Source of the DNA: Tritrichomonas musculus
Taxonomy: Eukaryota > Parabasalia > Tritrichomonadida > Tritrichomonadidae
NCBI GenBank assembly: GCA_039105265.1
Contig: JAPFFF010000003.1
Span: 1,302,001-1,366,000, forward strand
Length of the DNA: 64,000 bases
Reading direction: 5' to 3'
Part shown: piece after piece, positions 29,346 to 41,700 of the stretch
Position numbering within the stretch: the first letter of the stretch is position 1
Layout: each line of letters opens with the position of its first letter
Translations under genes and position numbers: made by a program
The notes under the pieces: generated by a model
Databases searched by the model: none
The model's input: only the letters and a program-made list of their open reading frames with translations
Told to the model about the DNA's origin: nothing

Positions 29346-30284
29346 AAAATTGATAACATCATATAAGATCTCAAAATCCACTCAAAAAACATGGCCTTTT
29401 TTTATTTTATTTTCTAATAAATAAAAAAATGAAGAACATATAAAAAAACTAAAAACTTTTGTCGACTCGTTTATCTTTAAATTGATTTTTTCTTAAAAAA
29501 ACATTTTTTTCTCATTATGCATTTTATGAGATTTGAATAAAGCACTTTCATGCTATTTTTAAATATGTTAATAATATGATAAAACAATATTAGACATGCA
29601 TTAAACTTTGATGAGGATTTTTTCTGTTGATCAAAAGTTGCAAATTTTTGAATTTCATTTTTTTCTTGTTTTTCGGTAATAAAATTAAAATTATATTTTT
29701 TTGATTTTATATTTATGCTATAAATATTATATACGTGACGATGGACTAATTTTTAATAAAAAATGATCAATATTCGAGCTTTTTTTGCATAAAATAAAAT
29801 TGAATTGAAAAAGAGTTTCCATACCTTTAATATCCATCATTTAAATGTTCAACTTTTTGATAATAGACCGTTTATTCAAAAAATCCAAAATGACCAGTCA
29901 TAACGAGATGTCAGCCTAATTTTACTCAAAAAGTATATATAGCAAAAAAAGTGGCATGACCACTCCGACCATTTAAAGCCTAGCTATTAATATATTATTG
30001 TCTAAAAAAAAAAATATGATTTTATTAAAAAGAAATCTGATAAATTAGCTTATATTTGAAAACTGTTTTGAACAATCATAATTTTCAATAATACGATAAT
30101 ATTATATTATAAGAAAAAGTTATTTTATTTTTGCGGTTTAATTATTTAGGAGATAAAAATTAAAATTTATTGAATTGAATATATTAAAAAGTTGTGAAAA
30201 TAAATTATATTTTGAAATGAAATAAATTCTTTTTATCTGAATTTTTTATATTTAAGTTCATTTTATTTGAAATACTAATATAAA
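29346..30284. other. AT-rich intergenic DNA
   Basis: Nothing recognisable: stop-rich on both strands, with no repeat beyond homopolymer runs. Confidence 0.7.
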
Positions 30285-30533
30285 ATGTATACGCTAAACA
30301 TTTATTTAAGCTCTATAGAGTTGAAAAAAGATTTAGTTCAGGAGAACGATAAAATAGAAATTCATGTTACTACAGTACCTGATATTAATAAGCAATCAAT
30401 CGTAATAGCAGCAAATGAAATGAAAAATTTAAGTAAATCATTTAAGTTAAACATTACTAACCAATTAAAAGAAATTCTTTTTGTTTTTAAAAAGAATAAT
30501 TCTCAAGAAAAGCAGCCAATTTTTGCATCTTTA
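30285..30533 (+). pseudogene. N-terminal fragment of a C2-like protein, cut by the pogo-like element
   Basis: An ATG frame (MYTLNIYLSSIELKKDLVQE) of 83 residues runs without stop up to the TA at which the transposon is inserted, then continues by chance into the TIR. Strand pattern and the EIHVTTVPDINKQSIVI and KEILFVFKK segments suggest a small C2-like beta domain. Beyond the element the same frame meets a stop after four codons, so the gene was either already short or has decayed since. A real former gene is likely; identity uncertain. Confidence 0.4.
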
Positions 30534-30840
30534 GTGGCGTCGGTTTTGGGTGAAAATGTAGGTTTTGAAGTGAAAATAATTCAATTTTAATTGAATTGAT
30601 TTTGATCGTTTTGGAATAAAAATATTGATTTTTTGAGATTTGTAGCAATGGTAGAAATGTTTAATTGGGTTTAATATAATCTTAAATTTATACAAAATAT
30701 AAAAATAAAAGAAAAATGAAAAATTATAATATTTTTTATGATATGATGCATCAAATTCGATCTGTGAATTTTTTTGAAAAAAACAAAATAATGGTAAAAA
30801 ATTAATCATTTACAAGAAATAAATATTTTTGATAGAAATT
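30534..30840 (+). repeat. Left TIR of the pogo-like element
   Basis: Inverted match to 32278-32584; similarity ends after gatagaaatt. A chance 92-codon reverse frame here reappears in the right TIR only because the two are inverted copies. Confidence 0.93.
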
Positions 30841-30850
30841 ATTAAAGTTG

Positions 30851-32173
30851 ATGAGATCGGTTTATGATTTTCATTTGTTTATATTTTTTCATTTTTTATT
30901 AATGAAAGCAGTGGCACTTCCCTCGATCCAGAAGTGTCAAGAAGTATTTGGGGACAATGATGGAAAGATAGTTCATTTTTTACTGCTTTCATCAGAATTC
31001 CGTAATGCAGTGTCATTAAAAGATCAACTTATTTTTTTCAAAAAATCGGTTTCATTTGCTAAAGTAAATCAAGGTTGCCAACTCATTGGTATATCATTAA
31101 GAGTATATTATAATACGCTAAAAGATAAGGAACCTTATGATCCAAAAAGCCGTTCACCTCCCACAAATCAGCTCCTCACAAAAAGTGAAGAACAATTTTT
31201 GATTGATGAAATTGAAAAGCATCAAATTGATAATGATTGCTTAACAAGCAGTGATATTAGGGACTTAGCTGAAACAATATTTAAGCAACGTACTGGCATT
31301 GTTAAACCTTTCACGAGATACTGGTGTCATGATTTTAAAGAAAGATATAAAGATGAGATCGAAAAAACTAATGCTCCAAGCTTAGACAATGAAAGAGCAT
31401 CAATAAGCCTCGATCATGTGAATAGATATATATCATCAATTGAAAGAATATTGCTAGATCCTCCTCCTCCCTGTTTAGTTCTGAATTTTGATGAAACAGG
31501 ATTTTCAAAAAGGCCTGATAAAGGTAAAATAAGAAAAGTGTTCATTAAAAAAGGCTGTCCAATAAAACCTTTTTGGCGCGAAAATTCCGAAATACATCAT
31601 GTATCTCTTGTCACAACCATTACAGCAGCATGCACATCATTGCGTCCATTATGCTTATCGACCAGAAAAAAGATGGATTTGGATATCGGTGACACTTTTT
31701 TTGAGTCTTGGGCAAGTTATTATCAAACTCCAAAAGGTTATATGACGCAATCATCAATGCTTTTTTGGTTGAAAGAAATAGTTTCACCTTATGTTAAGTC
31801 AGTAAGAGATCAGTTAAAAACCAATGCCAAATGCGTAATAATTGTGGATGGATGTAGTACTCATTCAAGTCCAGAAATTGACCACTTTTTGAATGAAATT
31901 GGAAATATTGAATTCATTTTAATTCCACCTCATTCATCTCACATTAGTCAGATGTTAGATGCAACAATTTTCGGAACAATTAAAAGAAGATATTCTTCCA
32001 CATCTATTCAAGATAAATATACAAGATTCACAAAGAAACTTTTGAGAATTAAAAGAGCTTATCAATCGTCGATGAACGAAGAATTAATTCGCAGTGGTTG
32101 GGAAGCAACAGGTTTTAAACTAGAAACAAATAAGGGAAAAGTTGTAAAAATAACATTTGACGACAATTTTTAA
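30851..32173 (+). CDS. pogo-like DDE transposase
   Basis: About 440 residues from ATG 30851; an alternative ATG at 30902 (MKAVALPSIQKCQEVF) removes a hydrophobic, TIR-derived leader and may be the real start. The middle region (about 100-180) resembles a CENP-B-type helix-turn-helix (FTRYWCHDFKERYKDEI). The catalytic core has Asp214 in LNFDETGFSKRPDKG, a second Asp in CVIIVDGCSTH and a third in SQMLDATIFG, 36 residues later (DD36D). All catalytic residues are present and the frame is intact. It cuts and pastes this element at TA sites. Confidence 0.9.
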   Translation: MRSVYDFHLFIFFHFLLMKAVALPSIQKCQEVFGDNDGKIVHFLLLSSEFRNAVSLKDQLIFFKKSVSFAKVNQGCQLIGISLRVYYNTLKDKEPYDPKSRSPPTNQLLTKSEEQFLIDEIEKHQIDNDCLTSSDIRDLAETIFKQRTGIVKPFTRYWCHDFKERYKDEIEKTNAPSLDNERASISLDHVNRYISSIERILLDPPPPCLVLNFDETGFSKRPDKGKIRKVFIKKGCPIKPFWRENSEIHHVSLVTTITAACTSLRPLCLSTRKKMDLDIGDTFFESWASYYQTPKGYMTQSSMLFWLKEIVSPYVKSVRDQLKTNAKCVIIVDGCSTHSSPEIDHFLNEIGNIEFILIPPHSSHISQMLDATIFGTIKRRYSSTSIQDKYTRFTKKLLRIKRAYQSSMNEELIRSGWEATGFKLETNKGKVVKITFDDNF

Positions 32174-32277
32174 GAATATTTACGTAAAGAAGCTTCCAAA
32201 AACCAACAAAATCAATAAATTTTTAATTTCATAACTTTTTCATTTTTTTTTTAAGTTCTACAATAAATATAATTAAA

Positions 32278-32584
32278 AATTTCTATCAAAAATATTTATT
32301 TCTTGTAAATGATTAATTTTTTACCATTATTTTGTTTTTTTCAAAAAAATTCACAGATCGAATTTGATGCATCATATCATAAAAAATATTATAATTTTTC
32401 ATTTTTCTTTTATTTTTATATTTTGTATAAATTTAAGATTATATTAAACCCAATTAAACATTTCTACCATTGCTACAAATCTCAAAAAATCAATATTTTT
32501 ATTCCAAAACGATCAAAATCAATTCAATTAAAATTGAATTATTTTCACTTCAAAACCTACATTTTCACCCAAAACCGACGCCAC
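32278..32584 (-). repeat. Right TIR of the pogo-like element
   Basis: Inverted copy of 30534-30840, ending ...aaaccgacgccac, followed by the TA target duplication. Confidence 0.93.
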
Positions 32585-32586
32585 TA

Positions 32587-35500
32587 TACTGCTATTAATG
32601 TAACCTAGTTATCAAAAATTTTTTTAGATCATAAAAACAAAGAATTGTAAACAATAAATATATATGAGCCGATGAATTATATAACATCTGAATACGAAAT
32701 AATTTATGGCCAAATGAATATTATCTTTACATTGACAAATATAGATTCTATACCAAAAGATAAAAAAAATAAATGCAATATTGAAATGACGCCTACAGAA
32801 AATAAAAATAAAAATGGTTACAAATGTATATTGTTAGCATTCAAAAATGGGCCACTTCCCAGCCGTGCCTTATTTTTCACGAATAAGTAGGTCTACATGC
32901 TTTGCTTACTTAGTAGATATTGAACAGATAAAATTAACAAAAATAAGTTTTACCCTCACTTTCAATATCTTCTGAATTTGAATTACCGCCTAAAAGTGAC
33001 ACTTGATGATGATTACTGATGTCAAAATGAACTGGATCGCCGCCATTTATACCTCAGAGTATGAACTATCTTTCATTATGGATGTAATATTTTTAATACA
33101 TGTAAAGTGTAACATTTTCATAAAAAGCAGTGAAAACAGGAGCGAACTGGCAGCTGCAGCTTTTGATCAGACAAACAGTGAAATCATTGACGAACGTTTT
33201 ATGAAGAGTGGAGCTGATTCCAGCTATATTTGCTTTTCATAACTCTCTTCAGGTAATTGTAATTTATGACCAACCCAGAAAAAAGAGGTAAAGTTTCATC
33301 ATATCCAATTTCGACGATGTATGCAAAGTTTACCTCTCTTTTCTGATGATATTGTTTCTGTATATGTTGATACTTATTGTTTGAATGCGTATAAAAGCGC
33401 AAACAAAGATTTTGTAATTTTTCTGGTTTTGAATTTCCATGTAGAATTCCTGATTTGTGAATTGTTTTCATTACATGGCATATTCCTAATGAATTTATGT
33501 ATTTTTTGGTAAGATTTCATTTTTTTGATGATTTTCCTTTCTTTTCTTTATCGATAATATTGTGTAATAATTTTCCTTTATTTTCAATACCAAAAATTCG
33601 GTAAATTTTTTTTTCCGTAAATCATGACACGAAAATTCCAAAAATTCCGTAAATCATAACACGCCATAGTAGAACCTTTATTTTTAAGGGGGTAGTCACT
33701 CCTTTTTCGAAGTTAAAAATTCAAATATATCTTTATAAATATTAAGTTTTTTGAAGTAATTATTTTAAAATGTAAATATTTTAATGATGTTAATTCCAAA
33801 ACAATCAATAATTACGAACACAAACAATTCCTTACCTTCTTAAAAGCATTTCATTTCAATTGAAAATAATAAATTTAACCGAGACTCCAGGCTTTTATAA
33901 AAGAAATTGGATTTTTTTAATTTTAAAAATATATATACAAACCAAATTTTAAAAAACTAATAGAAAGCTTTTTTTGATATGTTTTAATTTTGAAATATTT
34001 CATATGATAATATTAGTACAAAAATTTAAAAATGAAAAAAACGCTCTATTAGTTTTTTGTTATTTTTTAATAGCGTTTTACCCCAGAAAAAATATGAATT
34101 TATAATAGGTACGAGGCTGGAGTCTCATTTTAAATTTGAATTTATATTTGGCCCTAATTTTTTATTTTGAGTTACCAGAGTCCACTATTCAAAAAGTTCA
34201 TATCAAAAATACGAAATTTAGAATAAAAAAAGGAATGGTTTAAAAATTAATTTATATTTTTTACTTAATTGCACTTAAAAAACTATTTCTGTACTCGTAT
34301 AGCAATTATTTGGCAAATTACAAATAGAAAATCATTCATTTTAAATTGATTACACAAAAGATTTCTGAAATGTGCACGCGATTTTCTATGTTCACCTACG
34401 AATCTGTATTTTTTTTTTTTTTTCCTGAAATGTCATATGATATTCAAATTAATTTTTTTTTGCATACAAGAAAATGAGGGTTTGGGATAATTTTGCACGC
34501 ACTGTATTAAGATCTTTGAAAACTTAAGGAATTTGGCGAATTCGATGTAATTGACGCTTTTTTTTTAACGATTTAGTCTGTTTCTTAAAAAAATGAAAAC
34601 CGTTATTTTATCAAAAAAATACGAAAAAAATAGATTTTTAAAAAATCTTTATTTCTTTTTTATTTTTTAGAATTGTATTGCAAATTTAAAGATATATTCA
34701 TATACAAAAAATAATAGTCATAACTTTATCAGAGACATAATAAACTACCTCCTTAAGGTTCTCCTTCCCTAAAAAAATGTAAACTTCTCAATATTGAATA
34801 AACTCATAGAATATTAAATTCAATACCCATTTTTATTGAAAAAAATTAGGTCAAAAATTCATATACTTCGCCTAAACGATCAAAAAAAGTGAAAAATAAA
34901 ATTTTTATTTTATTTAAAATTTATTGTTTTTCATACATAAAGAGGAAATTTCAAAAAATAAAGAATAAATTTAAATTATATATTTATTGGATGATCATTT
35001 TTAATTAAAACTAAATAAAAATATTCAATTTTCATAAATTCATAAAAAAAAAAGGAAACGATAAATACTTATTAGTGTTTTAAAAAATATTACGTTATAC
35101 AAGCAATATAAATATATGGATATTATACCATTATAATAAATTTCTAATATAATATTATGAAAATAAAAAAATCATTTTTCGAATAAAAAAAGATGGATGC
35201 TTGTAAGTATTCAATAGAAATAGTCATATATGATTTTGAAATGAATGTATGATTGATATATACCTAAAATTTTGATTTTTTAAAAAATAGATATTTTGAG
35301 AGAACTCACTGAATTTTTATCTCTCAATCGGAAAGGAGAACCTTAAGTGTAAATCCGATAAAAAGTAATAAAAGCATAAAAAGGATGATTTTAAGCAATT
35401 TTAAAGATTTATTAAAAGTATTTCGATAAAAATAAGGTAAAAATATCATCAATCACACAAAAATTTTTTATCCCAATTCAAAATAAATCTGACATGTCAG

Positions 35501-35708
35501 AAATTAGCTTTTTCTTTTAAATAATAAGAGAAAATATTCATAATTATTTCAGTAGAATAAATATGTTTGACAAAAACAAAATAAAAATTATCATTTTTAT
35601 AATAATATAGTAATAAAAATGTATATTTTACATTAAAAATATATTAATATTCATAGATAATAATGAATTAATGCTATATAATCGTTATTATTTATCTAGA
35701 TTTTAATA
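32587..35708. other. Intergenic region before the BspA-like gene
   Basis: Mostly AT-rich with no gene supported. A stretch at about 32950-33480 is less AT-rich and has a 90-codon reverse frame (33199-33471) and a 79-codon forward frame (33003-33242), neither with a recognisable motif; it may be an eroded gene or transposon. Two blocks at 33958 and 34042 share gctttttttgatatg/ctattagtttttt elements. No obvious initiator motif close to the BspA start. Confidence 0.6.
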
Positions 35709-38700
35709 ATGTTCAAGGTTTTTATATTTTTGTTTGTAGATGCCTTTTCTGTAACAAGTAAATGCTCAGATGGGTCATTAATAATTCCGGAAAATACAAC
35801 ATCTATTGAAGATTTTGAATATTACCTTTGTTCATTTAATGGAACTTTACATATCCCGAATACAGTAAAAACAATTGGAAGGTATGCATTTACTAGCTGT
35901 ACAAATTTTGTTGGACCATTAATAATTCCAGATTCAGTAACATCAATTGGCGAAAATGCATTCCAACGTTGTTATAAATTTGAATCATTAACTATATCGA
36001 AATCTTTACTTACACTTGGCCCAAACGCATTTGAATCTTGTACAGGATTTCAAGGTCCATTAATAATTCCAGAATCATTAGAAAGTATTAAATATCAAGC
36101 ATTTAAAGGATGCTCTGGTTTCAACGGATCATTAACGATTCCTAAATCTATTTCAATTATTTGGAATTATGCATTTTCAGGATGTATTGGTTTTAATGGG
36201 CAATTAATAATGTCAGATTCAGTCACATCAATTTATGATTATGCATTTTCTAGGTGTTCAAATCTTAAAGGAGATTTAATAATTCCGGACTCGGTTACTA
36301 TGATTGGTGATTATGCATTTTCTGGATGCTCAGGATTAAATGGATCGTTAATTATCGGAAATTCGTTAGCAGTAATTGGAGGAGATGCATTTAATGGGTG
36401 TTCATATTTCACAGGTAATTTAACAATTGGATTAAATGTCACTACAATTGAGTATCGAGCATTTATTAATTTTAAATTCACAGGCCCATTAATAATTCCT
36501 GATAATGTACAACAAATTAGTTCGTCTGCATTTGAAAGATGTTCAGGTTTTACATCTTTAAAAATTTCTAATTCGATTGAAAAAATATTTGATAGTGTTT
36601 TTAAAGATTGTTCTGGATTTAGTGGTGAGTTATTTATTCCTGAATCAGTTTTATCAATTGATTATTATGCTTTTCAAGGATGCTCTGGTTTCGAATCATT
36701 ATATATACCAAACTCAACAGAAGAAATTAAATACGCAGCATTTCAATATTGTTCTGGTTTTAAAGGTGATTTAATCATCCCCAATTCAGTAAAAAACATT
36801 GAAAAAAATGCATTTGCTAGTTGTTCAGGCTTTAATGGATCATTAATAATTCCTGATTCTATCAAGATAATTGAAGATTATTGCTTTTATAAATGCTCCG
36901 GATTTAGTAATTCATTGATAATACCAGGTTCTGTGGTAACAATTTCGTCTTATGCTTTTTCACAATGTACAGGTTTTACAGGTTCTTTAATAATACCGGA
37001 TTCAGTAACATCGATTGGTGATTCATCATTTGAAGGATGCACAGGTTTAAATGGTTCATTAATTATTGGAAATTCATTGGAAACAATAACAAGTAATATG
37101 TTTAAAGGTTGTTCATATTTTAAAGGTGCATTAAAGATTGGTTCAAATGTTAAAAAAATTGAAAACAATGCATTCCAAGGATTTTCTAATTTTTCAGGAC
37201 AATTAATAATACCAGAATCAGTAGAAATGATTAATTCATATGCATTTAATAAATGCTCTGGATTTGATTCATTAACGTTTTTATCTTCTGATTTAACAAT
37301 TGATAGTTATTCTTTTTCATATTGTTCAGGATTTAAAGGATCATTAATTATACCACCATCGATTGTTACAATTAAAAGTTTTTCTTTTTCCTATTGTTCT
37401 GGATTTGATTCGTTAATAATACCTAATTCAACATCAACGATTCAAATTTCTGCTTTTTTGGGTTGTTCTGGATTTAATAATTCATTGATAATACCAGGTT
37501 CTGTGGTAACAATTTCGTCTTATGCTTTTTCAAAATGCACTGGTTTTACAGGTTCTTTAATAATACCGGATTCAGTAACATCGATTGGTGATTCATCATT
37601 TGAAGGATGCACAGGTTTAAATGGTTCATTAATTATTGGAAATTCATTGGAAATGATAACATCCAAAGCTTTTAAAGACTGTGGATATTTTAAAGGTAAC
37701 TTGACTATTGGTCAAAATGTTAAAACAATTCAAAATGAAGCATTTAAAGGTTTCGTGAATTTTACAGGGATTCTACTTATTCCACCTTCTGTTATTAATA
37801 TTGGTCCTTCTGCTTTTTATGGTTGTATTGGTTTCAGTTCATTGAAAATTACAAATACAACATCTATTGGATCATATGCATTTAATAAATGTTCTGGATT
37901 TTGTGGAGATTTGATTATTCCTGATTCAGTCACATCGATTGGTAATTATGCATTTTCTGGATGTTCTAGTTTAAATGGATCATTAATAATAGGGAATTCG
38001 TTGACGAAAATAGCGGAGGAAACATTTGATGGATGTCCATATTTCACTGGAAATTTAACAATTGGATTAAATGTTACAACTATTGATAAACAAGCATTCC
38101 TAAAATTTTCAAAATTCACAGGTCCATTAATTATTCCAGATAATGTTAAAGTTATTGGTTATTCAGCATTTGAAGGATGTTCAGGATTCGATTCATTAAC
38201 GATTTCTAATTCCATAACATTTCTTTCAGATGATATATTTAAAGGATGTTCAGGATTTCAAGGAGAATTAAAAATTCCAGAATCTGTCAACGCGATTAAT
38301 TATCAAGCATTCAAAGGATGCTCTGGATTTTGTGGAGATTTGATTATTCCTGATTCAGTCACATCGATTGGTAATTATGCATTTTCTGGATGTTCTAGTT
38401 TAAATGGATCATTAATAATAGGGAATTCGTTGACGAAAATAGCGGAGGAAGCATTTGATGGATGTCCATATTTCACTGGAAATTTAACAATTGGATTAAA
38501 TGTTACAACTATTGAAAAACAAGCATTCCTAAAATTTTCAAAATTCACAGGTCCATTAATTATTCCAGATAATGTTAAAGTTATTGGTTATTCAGCATTT
38601 GAAGGATGTTCAGGATTCGATTCATTAACGATTTCTAATTCCATAACATTTCTTTCAGATGATATATTTAAAGGATGTTCAGGATTTCAAGGAGAATTAA

Positions 38701-41700
38701 AAATTCCAGAATCTGTCAACGCGATTAATTATCAAGCATTCAAAGGATGCTCTGGATTTTGTGGAGATTTGATTATTCCTGATTCAGTCACATCGATTGG
38801 TAATTATGCATTTTCTGGATGTTCTAGTTTAAATGGATCATTAATAATAGGGAATTCGTTGACGAAAATAGCGGAGGAAGCATTTGATGGATGTCCATAT
38901 TTCACTGGAAATTTAACAATTGGATTAAATGTTACAACTATTGAAAAACAAGCATTCCTAAAATTTTCAAAATTCACAGGTCCATTAATTATTCCAGATA
39001 ATGTTAAAGTTATTGGTTATTCAGCATTTGAAGGATGTTCAGGATTCGATTCATTAACGATTTCTAATTCCATAACATTTCTTTCAGATGATATATTTAA
39101 AGGATGTTCAGGATTTCAAGGAGAATTAAAAATTCCAGAATCTGTCAACGCGATTAATTATCAAGCATTCAAAGGATGCTCTGGATTTTGTGGAGATTTG
39201 ATTATTCCTGATTCAGTCACATCGATTGGTAATTATGCATTTTCTGGATGTTCTAGTTTAAATGGATCATTAATAATAGGGAATTCGTTGACGAAAATAG
39301 CGGAGGAAGCATTTGATGGATGTCCATATTTCACTGGAAATTTAACAATTGGATTAAATGTTACAACTATTGATAAACAAGCATTCCTAAAATTTTCAAA
39401 ATTCACAGGTCCATTAATTATTCCAGATAATGTTAAAGTTATTGGTTATTCAGCATTTGAAGGATGTTCAGGATTCGATTCATTAACGATTTCTAATTCC
39501 ATAACATTTCTTTCAGATGATATATTTAAAGGATGTTCAGGATTTCAAGGAGAATTAAAAATTCCAGAATCTGTCAACGCGATTAATTATCAAGCATTCA
39601 AAGAATGTTCTGGTCTAAATGGAACTTTAATAATTCCAGAAAATGTATCAACAATTGGAAATTATGCATTTCAATCAACAAATTTTGATAAAATATACTA
39701 TAATGGACTATATGACCCACAATGTGGTGAATCGATTGGTTTTCAAAAAAGCCAGATAATAATTGTAAAAGGGATATATAATGACGATTTATTTTGTAAT
39801 TATAATATTGCTCACGATTGTGATGATGGATTTTTCCTTAATGAAAGTTATATTTGTGAAGAATGTGATAATTCATGTAAAACATGTTATGAAACAGCAT
39901 CTTTTTGCATTTCATGTAATAGTCATTTATATTTATTGAACGGTGAATGCCTTCAATGTGACTCTTCATGTTTAGAATGTGAAATTACATCAACTAATTG
40001 TACGAAATGTCCTTCTAATCAGTATTTATACCAAAATAAGTGTTATGATTCATGCGATGAATTAGGTCCAAACTTTTTTGTAACTTCAAGCCAAGAATGT
40101 ATTAAATGTGAGATTGATCATTGCCAAGAAAACGGATATAATGAAATATGCCAATGTAATAAATGTGAAGATCATTATTTTATATCTGGAGTTATATGTG
40201 AAAAATGTCATGATACATGTTTATCCTGCTCATCTACTCATTTACCATCATTAGAAAATGAGTGCACATCATGTAATGAAGGATTTTATCTATATACTGA
40301 AACAAATACAGAAAAATACTGTCAACCATGTTTAATTGATAATTGTATTGAATGTGATGCAGATGATGAAAATCATTTGTGCACCAAATGTTCTGTAGGT
40401 TATTTTGTAAACGATGGCAAATGTGAAATATGTTCTTCATCATGTGCTCATGGTTGTACTGGACCGAATCCAGACAATTGTATTGGATCTTCTAATGATA
40501 AATGTGCCGTTGAATATTATTATTCATCAGATGGAAATTGTTATCATTGTCCTGACGGATGTTTTAGTTGTAACTCTTTTGATAATTGCATAACTTGTAA
40601 AAAAGAATATTATCTAAATACAAATATATGTTCACCATGTCCTTCTAATTGCAATGCTTGTTTATCAAATGATATTTGTTTTGAATGCAATGATGGTTTT
40701 CATTTAAACATATCAAAATGTGACGAAAATATGGAAAATTGTAAAAAGATGGAAGATGAAAATTGTATAGAATGCAATGATGGATATCTTCTTGAAAATG
40801 GTAATTGTCAGCAAAAATGTGATGATAATTGCGCAGCTTGTATTGGTACAGCAAATAATTGTTCTAAGTGTTTCACAAATCAATATTTATCTGATTTTAG
40901 TTGTATCAATTGTAGTCAAGGATGTAAAGATTGTATTAGTAACGATAAATGCACAAGCTGTGCAGATCATTATTATCCAAGTGAAATTTATGATGATTTT
41001 GTTATTTGTATACCATGTTCAAATAAATGTTTAACTTGCATGTCATCTTCAGAAACAGATTGTTTATCATGTGAAATTGGATTTTATATAAAGCGCCAAA
41101 AAGGAGATACAACATGTGAAAGATGTGATTCTCTTATTCCTTATTGCTATTCTTGTGATAAAGATAAATGTTTAATATGTAATGATGGATCATTTCTTGT
41201 TGATGGTAAATGTACACCTCCAACAAATGCGTTTTCTGAATCAAATTATTTCACATGTTCAAATGATTTTAGTCAATCTATTATTTTTTCAAGTTCACTT
41301 AATTTTAATCATTCAAATATATTTACTCATTCAGATGGATTTACCAAAACAACACAATTTACAGAATCTAATTTATTTAGTGAAACAAGTAATTTCTCAA
41401 TATCTAATGAATTTAGTGATTCTAATTACTTTTCATTCTCGTATTTCTTTTCAAATTCATTCCAATTTAATGAAACAATGATATTCTCGTTATCAAATAA
41501 TTTTTCTAATTCAATCGTGTTTACGAATTCAAAAATATTTTCAAATTCAGCTAGTTTCACTGTTGAAGTGAATCAAATAAATTCTCAATCGTCCTCTATA
41601 AATGAAAAGTTTTCATTATCAATGAGTTATTTATTAACATATGTATTGAGAAAATCTGTTTCGTATTCATTTTCAATCCTTGAATCAAACATATATTTCT

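Larger units (their letters stand above)
30534..32584. mobile_element. pogo/Tc1-like DNA transposon, 2051 bp, apparently intact
   Basis: Bounded by 307-bp inverted repeats that start gtggcgtcggttttgggtga and by TA on both sides (30532-30533 and 32585-32586), the target duplication of the Tc1/mariner/pogo superfamily. It contains one complete transposase gene. The TIRs look identical by eye, so insertion is recent and the element may still be mobile. Confidence 0.93.

Noticed and set aside
30531-30809. 92-codon reverse frame in the left TIR and a matching forward frame at 32309-32608
   Set aside because: The two are inverted copies of the TIR; low-complexity translation. Not genes.
32672-33242. 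Short forward frames as the 3' half of the gene hit by the pogo-like element
   Set aside because: On removing the element the frame stops after four codons, and these frames show no relation to the fragment.
37902-39617. Regular repeats as a CRISPR array
   Set aside because: They are in-frame coding LRR repeats with no spacers.
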